Below are positions 1 to 6,719 of a stretch of DNA of 9,398 nt, one piece after another; the first letter of the stretch is position 1; every line of letters starts with the position of its first letter. Under the pieces are notes generated by a model that was not told where the DNA came from, ran no database searches, and saw only the letters and a program-made list of their open reading frames with translations. The stretch spans positions 1 to 9,398 of the forward strand of contig JAGNMH010000151.1 of assembly GCA_017991275.1 (NCBI GenBank). The letters are read 5' to 3'. The stretch comes from Acidobacteriota bacterium. Lineage in GTDB: Bacteria; Acidobacteriota; Blastocatellia; RBC074. The translations under genes were made by a program, and so were the position numbers.

Positions 1-1337
1 CGTTCCTGCTCGACGCGGACTTTCTGCATCGGCTGGATGTAATCGTCTTTCCAGTGCCACAAATCGGCGACGACTTTTTCTTCTTCCAGTTCAACGACGT
101 TCGGGTCTTTTTCCGGCTCCGGCGGAGGAGCTACGCCCAAGAACAATTCGCCGCCATCCTGAGAAAAGCTGATGCCGCCGCGTTCGCTGATGACCATGCC
201 TGAACGAAATCCGGCAGCCGCGGTGGAAACGATCTCGGTCGCTTTTTCGGCTTTGCGGTTCCAAAGATAGATTTTGACTTTCGGTTGTTTGGCTGCGGCG
301 TCGTCTTTGTCGCTGAAAAACGCCAGTTGCGTTTGATCTTCGTCCCAGGTCAGCCGCGTGTATTTGCCTTTGCCGGAAAGCAGTTCAACCGGCGCGGCGT
401 CGTTTCCGGGCGTAGCGACGAACACGCCATTCGATTCTTCCTTCTTCGCTGACACAGTGAAGACCAGCGTCTTGGCGTCCTTGGCAAAGCTGTAATCCAG
501 CGCGTCGGCGAAAGTGCGTTCGCCGTTGTTGGACAGGTTTCGCAACACCAAATCGGTTCCGTATTCTTTGCGACCGCTGCCGGGTCGTCCGCCTCCAGCG
601 CCTCTACCTTGACCACCGCGCTGGAAATCCGTGACATCGGCTTCGTCCTCGCCGTCGTTGTTTGAAGGCTTAGGAGTATCGGCTGTGGCTTCTGGCTTTT
701 TCTCTTCCGGCTTGGCTTCCAACGAATAAGCCAACCAGCTTCCAGAATCTTTGGCGCCGTCTTCGGGAACCTGAAAATTTTTGACTCGTTCGATGCGCGT
801 CACTTGGCCGGTTGTTAAATCCATAATGCCGAGCGCGTTTTTCGGCATTTGCTCAGGAGTCTTTTTGTCTTTGCGAGCTTTCAGCACTTCGGCCTTATTC
901 GGCTCTATGGTGAAGATGGCGAAGCGACTGTCGGCGGTGATGCGTGGCCTGACGGCTCCGGCCAGAGCCTGAAAGCCAGCGCCTGGACCGGCTTCGGGAT
1001 CGTTGGGCGGAGGAGTCGGCGGACGCCATCCACGCGGTGAACGGAATTCCGCGCCGGTGGCCAGGTTGCGAACGATGATTTCTCCGTCGCCATCCTGGGG
1101 GATTGCGGCATAAGCCAAAAACTTGCCGTCGCGCGATAAAGTCTGACCTTGAATCGAACGCCAGCCGTCATAATCCTGATGCGTCAAAGCGCGTTTGGCC
1201 GAAGCCTGTTGTTTGGCAGCGTTTTGCTGCGCTGAAACCAGCGCGGGAAAAGTCAGGCTCAGAGCAAAAATCAGCGCCAACAAGTGTCGCATGCTCAAAA
1301 GCCGCCAGGCCAGGCTCAAAGAAGTTTTGCTTATCAT
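1..1337 (-). CDS. Exported S9 (prolyl oligopeptidase) family peptidase, N-terminal part, cut by window edge
   Basis: The 445 residues visible are a signal peptide plus the start of a beta-propeller; the alpha/beta-hydrolase domain with the Ser-Asp-His triad would lie beyond the left edge. The start is ATG at 1337, with AAGGAG eight bases upstream; a second Met at residue 16 is also possible. A hydrophobic segment at residues 19-35 ends in LVSA, so cleavage is likely after Ala36 and the enzyme is exported. Blade-like strands recur (SRDGKFLAYAA, TADSRFAIFTIE, DQTQLAFFSDKDD, SQDGGELFLGV), as in the propeller of S9 peptidases that process oligopeptides. Residues about 207-256 form an acidic then Gly/Arg-rich low-complexity insert. 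The family call rests on propeller repeats and overall resemblance, since no catalytic residue is in view; another WD40-like/TolB-like secreted protein cannot be excluded. Confidence 0.75.
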   Translation of the reverse strand, partial: MISKTSLSLAWRLLSMRHLLALIFALSLTFPALVSAQQNAAKQQASAKRALTHQDYDGWRSIQGQTLSRDGKFLAYAAIPQDGDGEIIVRNLATGAEFRSPRGWRPPTPPPNDPEAGPGAGFQALAGAVRPRITADSRFAIFTIEPNKAEVLKARKDKKTPEQMPKNALGIMDLTTGQVTRIERVKNFQVPEDGAKDSGSWLAYSLEAKPEEKKPEATADTPKPSNNDGEDEADVTDFQRGGQGRGAGGGRPGSGRKEYGTDLVLRNLSNNGERTFADALDYSFAKDAKTLVFTVSAKKEESNGVFVATPGNDAAPVELLSGKGKYTRLTWDEDQTQLAFFSDKDDAAAKQPKVKIYLWNRKAEKATEIVSTAAAGFRSGMVISERGGISFSQDGGELFLGVAPPPEPEKDPNVVELEEEKVVADLWHWKDDYIQPMQKVRVEQE

Positions 1338-1354
1338 TTGGAACGCTCCTTCTG

Positions 1355-1429
1355 GTTTAGAGTTCAGCTTTAAGCCAATCTTCGAGTTGATTACGCCTTT
1401 ATGGCAAGCTGAAGCTTGGACTCTGAACG
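1355..1429. repeat. Imperfect inverted repeat in the intergenic gap before aroDE
   Basis: The gap 1338-1627 holds no convincing gene. A left element GTTTAGAGTTCAGCTT (1355-1370) is mirrored by AAGCTGAA...CTCTGAAC (1406-1428), interrupted by seven extra bases. The right side contains its own near-perfect palindrome, CAAGCTGAAGCTTG (1405-1418). It sits in the 5' leader region of the minus-strand peptidase gene. It is probably a dispersed intergenic repeat, because AGAGTTCAGC recurs, reversed, at 4572-4581. Confidence 0.45.
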
Positions 1430-1556
1430 TTTGCTAGGTTGTGAAGTCAAAAAGAAAAGTGCTGGAAGCTCGTCGGCAAAGACGCGCATTTGATATGCGT
1501 CGTTTCAAAAAAAACTTCGCCGGTTTTCGATGACGGGCGAATCATCGCCGAGCGAA

Positions 1557-1584
1557 TTGGACAGCGCAAGCTTTTGGCTATAAT
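1557..1584 (+). promoter_or_regulatory. Sigma-70 type promoter for aroDE
   Basis: A perfect -10 TATAAT lies at 1579-1584. The -35 is TGGACA (1558-1563, five of six matches, 15-bp spacer) or TTGGAC (1557-1562, 16-bp spacer). Transcription would start near 1591. This places the ATG codons at 1583 and 1589 inside or at the very edge of the promoter and favours the GTG start at 1628 for the gene downstream. Confidence 0.55.
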
Positions 1585-1627
1585 GCCGATGCTTGAACCT
1601 CACATTGAATGTTCTAAAAGAATCGAA

Positions 1628-3166
1628 GTGACAAAAGCCTTGAACCAATTTATCTGCGTTCCAATTACTGAAACCAATCCTGAAGCTTTTCTCGCTGTCA
1701 TACGCGAAGCTGCACAGTCGGCAGATGTTGTCGAATTGCGCTTGGATTACCTGACGGCTGAAGGTTGCCAGACGGTGATTGAGCAATTACCAGCGTTGAC
1801 CGGCGTAAACCTGTTGCTGACGTTTCGCCCGCGGGAACAGGGAGGCCAGCGCGATTTGAGTTTGCAGGATCGCCAGACATTTTGGCGCAACTTGCCGCCC
1901 GAAGTCGTCAACGCAATTCGTTTTGCCGACTTTGAATTCGATCTGGTCGAAAGCTTGGGTGAGCAGTCGCCTGTTCCGTGGGAAAAGGTGATTTGCTCCT
2001 GGCACAACTTTTCCGAAACGCCGAAGGATTTGCCATCGCGTTATGACCGAATGGCTGCGACTCCGGCGGCGGTTGTCAAAATCGCCACTATGGCAAACGG
2101 CATTGGCGATTGTCTGCGGACTTTTGAATTGATCGAACACGCCAAAGGCAAAAAGCCAGTCATCGCCTTGGCGATGTCGCTGGCCGGTTTGGCGACCAGA
2201 GTTTTGTCGCTTTCGCGCGGAGCCTTGCTGACTTTCGGTTCGCTGCGGCGCGGCAGCGAAAGCGCAGCCGGTCAGCCGACCGTTGCCGACCTGCGCCAGC
2301 TTTATCGAATCAAAGAACTCAACCGCGATAGTTTGATTTTGGGAATCATAGGCAATCCGGTCGGCCATTCGCGCTCGCCGCTGATGCACAATCCTGCGCT
2401 GGAAAAGCTTGGGCGAAACGGAGTTTACCTGCCGTTTGAAGTCTTGGACGCGGGCGAATTCATTCAAGATTTCGTCCGGCCAGTGACTAAAAAGCTGGAT
2501 TGGAATTTGCGCGGACTGAGCGTGACGATTCCTCACAAAGTCGCCGTCATGCCTCAACTTGATCAGATTGACGCGACGGCCCAAACCGTAGGCGCGGTCA
2601 ACACCATCGTCGTCGAAGGCGAAAAGCTGGTCGGTTACAACACCGACGTGAGCGGCGCAATGAAACCGCTGGAAGAGATGCCAAAAAATCTTGTGGAACT
2701 TTGCGGCGCTCGCGTCGCGGTCATCGGAGCCGGAGGCTCGGCGCGAGCGATTTGTTTCGGCTTGAACCAGCGCGGAGCCGACGTGACGATCTTTGCCCGC
2801 GACGTTCAGAAGGCTCAGCCGTTGGCGGATGAATTCAACGCGAAACTTGCCGCGCTCGAAAGTTTTTCAGGCGACACCGACATCGTCATCAACTGCACTC
2901 CTATCGGCATGCTTCATCACAGCGAAGGCCAATCGCCGCTGGACGCTGACAACCTGGCGGGCGTCAAACTGGTTTACGATTTGATTTACACGCCTGAAGA
3001 AACCGCTTTGCTGCGCGATGCAAAAGCGGCTGGTTGCCAGACGCTTGGCGGGTTGGCGATGCTGGTTAATCAAGCGGCAGAACAATTTCGTTTGTGGACG
3101 GGGCTGGAAGCGACGCCGAACGATCTGATTGACGTGATGTGGCAAGCGGCTTCGCGACGCGTATAA
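1628..3166 (+). CDS. aroDE: Bifunctional type I 3-dehydroquinate dehydratase / shikimate dehydrogenase (AroD-AroE fusion)
   Basis: Catalyses two consecutive shikimate-pathway steps in the cytoplasm: dehydroquinate to dehydroshikimate, then NADPH-dependent reduction to shikimate. With the GTG start it has 512 residues. The AroD half (about 1-225) shows ICVPIT, ELRLDYL (E36, R38), the catalytic His126 in SWHNF, the Schiff-base Lys151 in VVKIA, and the substrate Arg191 region followed by LLTFGSL and a terminal AGQ. The AroE half (about 235-512) shows SRSP (S248, S250), catalytic Lys304 in TIPHK, GAVNT (N325), Asp340 in YNTDVSG, the NADP loop GAGGSAR (367-373) and the final LGGLAMLVNQA. All key residues are present, so both activities are expected. 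The start is uncertain: GTG 1628 is chosen because ICVPI normally lies near the N-terminus and the promoter covers the ATGs at 1583/1589; its Shine-Dalgarno (AAAAGAA) is weak. The response regulator follows 17 bp downstream, probably cotranscribed. Confidence 0.93.
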   Translation: MTKALNQFICVPITETNPEAFLAVIREAAQSADVVELRLDYLTAEGCQTVIEQLPALTGVNLLLTFRPREQGGQRDLSLQDRQTFWRNLPPEVVNAIRFADFEFDLVESLGEQSPVPWEKVICSWHNFSETPKDLPSRYDRMAATPAAVVKIATMANGIGDCLRTFELIEHAKGKKPVIALAMSLAGLATRVLSLSRGALLTFGSLRRGSESAAGQPTVADLRQLYRIKELNRDSLILGIIGNPVGHSRSPLMHNPALEKLGRNGVYLPFEVLDAGEFIQDFVRPVTKKLDWNLRGLSVTIPHKVAVMPQLDQIDATAQTVGAVNTIVVEGEKLVGYNTDVSGAMKPLEEMPKNLVELCGARVAVIGAGGSARAICFGLNQRGADVTIFARDVQKAQPLADEFNAKLAALESFSGDTDIVINCTPIGMLHHSEGQSPLDADNLAGVKLVYDLIYTPEETALLRDAKAAGCQTLGGLAMLVNQAAEQFRLWTGLEATPNDLIDVMWQAASRRV

Positions 3167-3183
3167 TTCTCCAAGTTAAAGTT

Positions 3184-4530
3184 ATGGCTCACTCAATTCT
3201 GATAGTTGATGACGAAGCAGGCATTCGCCAATCGCTGGGCGGAGTGTTGGAAGACGAAGGGTTCCAGGTTTCCACCGTCGGCAGCGGCGAAGATTGTCTG
3301 CGTGCGTTTGAAAAACGGCTTTTTGCCTGCGTGCTGCTGGATGTCTGGCTGCCGGGAATTGACGGGCTGGAAACGCTGGAACGATTGAAGGCGGCTTACC
3401 CCGACACCAGCGTAGTCATGATTTCAGGTCATGGGCGAATCGAAACTGCCGTCCGAGCGACCAAGCTCGGCGCGTATGATTTCATCGAAAAACCTTTGTC
3501 GTTGGAAAAGACAGTGCTGGCTGTCAAAAACGCCATTCGTCAGCGCGAACTAGAAGCGGCGAACTCTGAAATGCTGGAAAAGCTGGAACGCAGCTATGCC
3601 ATGATTGGCGATTCCGTGCCCATGCGCGCGCTGCGGCAACAGATAACTTTTGCCGCGCCCACAGCCGGGCGCGTTTTGATTTACGGCGAATCGGGGACTG
3701 GCAAAGAGTTGGTTGCGCGTTCGTTGCATTCGCGCAGCTTGCGAAGCTCGCGCGCGTTTATTGAAGTCAATTGCGCTGCCATCCCCGAAGATTTGATCGA
3801 ATCGGAGCTTTTTGGCCACGTCAAAGGCGCTTTCACCGGAGCGACCCAGGCCAAGCGCGGCAAGTTCGAGCGCGCTGACGAAGGCACGATCTTTCTGGAC
3901 GAAATCGGCGATATGAGTTTCAAAACTCAATCGAAAGTGTTGCGCGCTCTGGAAGAACAGCGATTTGAACCGGTCGGGTCTGAAACTTCCATCAACGTTG
4001 ACGTGCGGGTAATTGCCGCGACCAACAAACGCCTGGAAGCCGAAATCGAACGCGGTCTGTTTCGCGCCGATCTGTTTTACCGATTGAATGTGATTCCGTT
4101 TGAACTGCCCCCGTTGCGAGAACGGCTGGAAGATGTGCCGGTGCTGGTTGAACATTTCAACCGCGAATTTTCTTTGGCCAATCGCAAAATGCCTAAAGAG
4201 TTCAGCCCGCCGGCCATCGAACGGATGCAGACTTACCACTGGCCGGGAAACGTGCGCGAACTCCGCAACACTGTCGAACGAGTCATAATCATGCACTCGC
4301 GCCCTGAAATAACAGCCGATGATCTGCCAATTCTGAGCGGCGAGGCTCCGCCCGCATCCAGTTACAATTTCGATTCTTATCGCGAAGCCTCTGAAACATA
4401 CGAACGAGAATATATCCTTCGCAAACTGGCCGAAGCCGACGGTAACATTACTCGCACCGCCGAACTGATGGGCATTGACCGCAGCCACCTTTACCGCCGC
4501 ATGAAAGCTCTGGACATAAACAGAACCTGA
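3184..4530 (+). CDS. NtrC-family sigma-54-dependent response regulator, NtrX-like
   Basis: A 448-residue cytoplasmic enhancer-binding activator, full length for the family. The receiver domain (about 1-120) has the acidic pair D9-D10, phospho-acceptor Asp53 in LLDVWLPG, Ser81 in MISGHG and Lys103 in IEKP. The AAA+ domain (about 142-375) has Walker A GESGTGKE (168-175), the sigma-54-contacting GAFTGA loop (215-220), Walker B FLDEIGDM (D239-E240) and the WPGNVREL motif. The C-terminal Fis-type helix-turn-helix includes NITRTAELMGIDRSHLYRRM (about 418-440). Phosphorylation should drive ATP hydrolysis and open sigma-54 promoters. The receiver motifs (DVWLPGIDGLETL, KLGAYDFIEKPLSLEKT) closely resemble NtrX as I remember it, but no histidine kinase gene is in the window, so the signal is unknown. 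ATG 3184 begins a canonical receiver (MAHSILIVDDE); upstream in-frame codons overlap the end of aroDE. No clear Shine-Dalgarno is seen, which fits coupling to aroDE. Confidence 0.93.
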   Translation: MAHSILIVDDEAGIRQSLGGVLEDEGFQVSTVGSGEDCLRAFEKRLFACVLLDVWLPGIDGLETLERLKAAYPDTSVVMISGHGRIETAVRATKLGAYDFIEKPLSLEKTVLAVKNAIRQRELEAANSEMLEKLERSYAMIGDSVPMRALRQQITFAAPTAGRVLIYGESGTGKELVARSLHSRSLRSSRAFIEVNCAAIPEDLIESELFGHVKGAFTGATQAKRGKFERADEGTIFLDEIGDMSFKTQSKVLRALEEQRFEPVGSETSINVDVRVIAATNKRLEAEIERGLFRADLFYRLNVIPFELPPLRERLEDVPVLVEHFNREFSLANRKMPKEFSPPAIERMQTYHWPGNVRELRNTVERVIIMHSRPEITADDLPILSGEAPPASSYNFDSYREASETYEREYILRKLAEADGNITRTAELMGIDRSHLYRRMKALDINRT

Positions 4531-4561
4531 CAACGTCTCAACTTGTCGCTCCCAATCAAAA

Positions 4562-4575
4562 CAGCCGGAGGGCTG
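4562..4575. repeat. Small hairpin CAGCC-GGAG-GGCTG after the regulator gene
   Basis: A 5-bp stem with a 4-base loop lies 31 bp past the stop of the response regulator. There is no T-run on the plus strand; on the minus strand it is followed by TTTTG. The adjoining GCTGAACTCT (4572-4581) is the reverse complement of AGAGTTCAGC at 1359-1368, so it may be a fragment of a dispersed repeat rather than a terminator. Confidence 0.3.
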
Positions 4576-4597
4576 AACTCTGGAAGTAAAATGCCGC

Positions 4598-4626
4598 TTG
4601 CACTGACTTAGTGTCTTTTGTACACT
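4598..4626 (+). promoter_or_regulatory. Possible nadA promoter
   Basis: TTGCAC (4598-4603) and TACACT (4621-4626) are separated by 17 bp. The -35 match is poor (three of six) and the -10 is fair. Transcription would begin around 4633, giving a leader of about 53 bases. The left palindromic site covers the spacer and -10, and the right one lies just downstream of the start, an arrangement suited to repression. Confidence 0.35.
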
Positions 4627-4658
4627 TTGCATCGTTGTGTACTAGATACACTAAGTCA
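4604..4658 (+). promoter_or_regulatory. Paired palindromic operators (GTGT-N7-ACAC twice) upstream of nadA
   Basis: Two copies of GTGT-N7-ACAC lie at 4611-4625 and 4637-4651, start to start 26 bp apart, about two and a half helical turns. They are also arms of a larger inverted repeat: 4604-4625 and 4637-4658 are reverse complements except for a few central positions, around an 11-base spacer. From memory, NAD-biosynthesis repressors of the NrtR (Nudix-related) family bind palindromes with a GT-N7-AC core, which these sites satisfy. Assignment to NrtR is inference; no nrtR gene is visible. A long mRNA hairpin is the alternative reading. Confidence 0.5.
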
Positions 4659-4685
4659 ATGCAGATAACTGAAAGGAGAAAGAGG

Positions 4686-5825
4686 ATGCAGCAAGCATTT
4701 GATGGTCAAACGAATGGCGGCGCGGCGGTTGCGCTCAAACGCAGCGGCGTCAAACCGATTGAAGATTATCTGAACCTGGGCGAGGAAGAACTTTACCGGC
4801 GAATTCAGGTGGCGAAGAAAACACTTGGCGACCGCGTGGTGGTTCTGGGGCATCATTACCAGCGCGACGATGTGATCTGCCACGCCGACCTGACAGGCGA
4901 TTCTTTCAAGCTGTCGCAAATGGCTTCGGAGCGCAATCAGGCCGAACACCTGGTTTTTTGCGGTGTGCATTTTATGGCTGAATCGGCTGACATTCTGAGC
5001 GCCGATCATCAGAAAGTTATTTTGCCGGATATGGCTGCCGGGTGTTCGATGGCCGATATGGCACGACTGGATCAGGTTGAAGAAGCTTGGGAGCAATTAC
5101 AGCAATTGGGCATAACCGACGTAATGCCGATTACGTACATGAACTCGGCTGCGAACATCAAAGCTTTTTGCGGACGTCACAATGGCGTAGTCTGCACTTC
5201 GTCGAATGCTGTGCCGTTGTTCAAATGGGCTTTTGCCCAGAGCGAAAAATTGTTCTTCTTTCCAGACGAACATCTTGGGCGCAACACCGGCATCAGGTTC
5301 GGCATCCCGCTGGAACAAATGGTCGTCTGGGATCCGCGGCTCGAACTCGGCGGCAATTCGCCGGAGCAGTTGCGTCAAGCTCGAATTATTTTGTGGAAAG
5401 GGTTTTGTTCTGTTCACGGGCGGTTTCAAGCTCGCCACGTTGACGACCGCAGAGCGGAACATCCCGGCATCAAGGTTATAGTTCACCCCGAATGTAGGTA
5501 TGAAGTTGTCGAAAAATCCGACTTGAACGGTTCGACAGAGTTCATAATCAAAACAATTGCCGAAGCTCCGGCGGGCAGCGAATGGGCTGTGGGAACGGAA
5601 TTGAATCTGGTGAATCGGTTGGCCAAACGGCATCCGGATAAGTTCGTGACATTGCTGGCTCCCGACTTGTGCATGTGCGCGACGATGTTTCGCATTGCAC
5701 CTGAAAATCTGTGTTGGTCATTGGAAAATCTGGTTGCGGGGCACGTCGTCAATCAGATTAAGGTTGATGAGGAAACTGCAAGGTGGGCAAAGCTGGCGCT
5801 GGATCGAATGCTGACGATTCAGTGA
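4686..5825 (+). CDS. nadA: Quinolinate synthase NadA
   Basis: Condenses iminoaspartate with dihydroxyacetone phosphate to quinolinate, the committed step of de novo NAD synthesis, in the cytoplasm, using an oxygen-sensitive [4Fe-4S] cluster. At 379 residues it is the longer form of the family. Visible motifs in order are VVLGHHYQRDD, GDSF, VFCGVHFMAESADIL, LPDMAAGCSMADM, TYMNSAANIKAFCG, CTSSNA, FPDEHLGRNTG, GFCSVHGRF, VHPECRYEVV, GSTEFI, GTELNLVNRL and LCMCATM. The cluster cysteines should be Cys120 (AGCS), Cys241 (GFCSVH) and Cys329 or Cys331 near the C-terminus. ATG 4686 is chosen because AAGGAG stands seven bases before it; an in-frame upstream GTG at 4611 lies within the operator. The gene stands alone; nadB and nadC are not in the window. 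Regulation by the paired palindromes just upstream is likely. Confidence 0.96.
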   Translation: MQQAFDGQTNGGAAVALKRSGVKPIEDYLNLGEEELYRRIQVAKKTLGDRVVVLGHHYQRDDVICHADLTGDSFKLSQMASERNQAEHLVFCGVHFMAESADILSADHQKVILPDMAAGCSMADMARLDQVEEAWEQLQQLGITDVMPITYMNSAANIKAFCGRHNGVVCTSSNAVPLFKWAFAQSEKLFFFPDEHLGRNTGIRFGIPLEQMVVWDPRLELGGNSPEQLRQARIILWKGFCSVHGRFQARHVDDRRAEHPGIKVIVHPECRYEVVEKSDLNGSTEFIIKTIAEAPAGSEWAVGTELNLVNRLAKRHPDKFVTLLAPDLCMCATMFRIAPENLCWSLENLVAGHVVNQIKVDEETARWAKLALDRMLTIQ

Positions 5826-5841
5826 GGCTAAAAACAGAACG

Positions 5842-5914
5842 CCCACGAAATCACACGAAGGCAATAAGAATCAAAAGTGTTTTCTTTCGTGCTTTCTTCG
5901 TGTGATTTCGTGGG
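5842..5914. repeat. Perfect 19-bp inverted repeat between convergent genes
   Basis: Arms at 5842-5860 (starting CCCACGAAATCACACG) and 5896-5914 are exact reverse complements around a 35-base centre. It occupies almost the whole gap between the stop of nadA (plus) and the stop of the membrane protein gene (minus), so it could end transcription from both sides. The T-rich run expected of a standard intrinsic terminator is missing. The CACGAA-rich text resembles dispersed intergenic repeats seen in other bacteria. Confidence 0.65.
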
Positions 5915-5930
5915 AAGTGATTTTGAATCA

Positions 5931-6323
5931 TCAGCGATTTGCCGTTCGCCATAGGAACTCAACAAACAGCGCAGCCAGAATCAGATCAACCAGCGCTGGG
6001 ACAAACGCCGCAAACTTAAGCCTGCCTTTTGCCAAAGCGGAAAAATAAATCAGGAAGAAAACCGTTTTTGAAATCACTCCCAGCCAGGCGAAGTTGCGAA
6101 AGAGTTCTTGATCGTAAGCAATCAACGCATAACCAATTCCCCAGGCCGTGACGCTGGAAGCGAACGATTGAGCCAGCAACCTCGCCGCTGGGTCGCGGAT
6201 TTCCAACCGCGCCAACATAATGTCAGGTTTGAAAATCAGCATTGCCGCCATGCTCAGATTGAACAAAGCCGAAACGGCAAACAGCGAGCAGTAATAAAGT
6301 TGTAGCAATGAAGTCTCTGCCAT
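5931..6323 (-). CDS. Small four-helix integral membrane protein, function unknown
   Basis: A 130-residue hydrophobic protein with four predicted membrane segments at about residues 9-31, 49-70, 77-98 and 104-125, joined by short loops carrying FKPD, AYDQELFR and KGRLK. I do not recognise a functional motif. The pattern GIGYALIAYDQE...WLGVISKTVFF resembles uncharacterised small bacterial membrane proteins of the DUF type. Its ATG is three bases after the stop of the Rieske gene, without a recognisable Shine-Dalgarno, so it is probably translated by coupling in a two-gene operon. A membrane partner for the Rieske protein is one possibility, but nothing in the sequence proves it: there are no conserved His pairs typical of haem-b ligands. 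Confidence 0.8.
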   Translation of the reverse strand: MAETSLLQLYYCSLFAVSALFNLSMAAMLIFKPDIMLARLEIRDPAARLLAQSFASSVTAWGIGYALIAYDQELFRNFAWLGVISKTVFFLIYFSALAKGRLKFAAFVPALVDLILAALFVEFLWRTANR

Positions 6324-6326
6324 TTT

Positions 6327-6647
6327 TTAGTACAGGATAAAAACGTCGCCGTTTTCGGTTTTGGTTGGGTAAGTTGCAACGCTCAAATGCGGAGCCATAC
6401 CGCAGGCGCCAGTCTTCAGATCAAAATCAAAACAATGCAGCGGGCAAAAGACCTTGCCTTGATCCAAAAAGCCTTCGTTCAGCGGGGCGCCACGATGTGG
6501 GCATAGATCGTTGACGGCAAAAAACTCTCCGGCCTGGTTGAATAGGGCGATGTCTTCGTGGTCAATTGTTACCTGAATTCCGCTTCCGGGCGGAACTTCA
6601 GTGATGATGGCCACACGGCGATAGCTTTTTTCCTGCTCAGAATTCAT
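6327..6647 (-). CDS. Rieske [2Fe-2S] ferredoxin, NirD-like
   Basis: A soluble 106-residue electron carrier that is a single Rieske domain. Cluster ligands are Cys49-x-His51 in CPHRGAP and Cys68-x2-His71 in FCPLHCFDFDLKTG, the exact C-x-H...C-x2-H arrangement. The domain resembles the small subunit of assimilatory nitrite reductase (NirD) and the ferredoxins of Rieske oxygenases. No nirB or oxygenase gene is next to it, so the redox partner is unknown and no symbol is given. It has no signal peptide or membrane anchor, so a cytoplasmic location is expected. The start is ATG 6647: the frame stays open to 6791, but that extension would run through the promoter at 6691-6719 and has no family resemblance. 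No strong Shine-Dalgarno is seen. The membrane protein gene follows three bases downstream. Confidence 0.88.
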   Translation of the reverse strand: MNSEQEKSYRRVAIITEVPPGSGIQVTIDHEDIALFNQAGEFFAVNDLCPHRGAPLNEGFLDQGKVFCPLHCFDFDLKTGACGMAPHLSVATYPTKTENGDVFILY

Positions 6648-6690
6648 GGAGTTGATAAGTGTTCCCGGTTCAGTGCGTTCAAGGCGCGGG

Positions 6691-6719
6691 ATTATCTTTG
6701 AACTGCTGTGGCAATTCAA
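6691..6719 (-). promoter_or_regulatory. Promoter for the Rieske-membrane protein operon
   Basis: Read on the minus strand: TTGAAT (6719-6714), a 17-bp spacer, then GATAAT (6696-6691). Matches to consensus are four of six and five of six. Transcription would start near 6684, giving a leader of about 37 bases before the ATG at 6647. No comparably good promoter was seen for the divergent BON gene in the same gap. Confidence 0.5.

Noticed and set aside
1485..1499. Small hairpin CGCAT-TTGAT-ATGCG upstream of aroDE
   Set aside because: A five-base stem with no T-run or conserved context is too weak to call as a regulatory structure.
2000..2014. TGGCAC-N5-TTCC, resembling a sigma-54 promoter, near a sigma-54 activator gene
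   Set aside because: The -12 element lacks TTGC, and the site lies inside aroDE in codons for the conserved SWHNF motif. TGGCAC also occurs at other coding positions by chance.
1787..2584. A 265-codon open frame on the minus strand opposite aroDE
   Set aside because: It lies wholly within a gene whose catalytic motifs are all on the plus strand; its product is rich in Arg/Gln and low in coherent structure.
3550..4632. A 360-codon open frame on the minus strand opposite the response regulator
   Set aside because: The plus strand encodes an intact receiver-AAA+-HTH protein with all motifs. The minus frame gives a sequence without recognisable domains and is explained by codon bias of the plus-strand gene.
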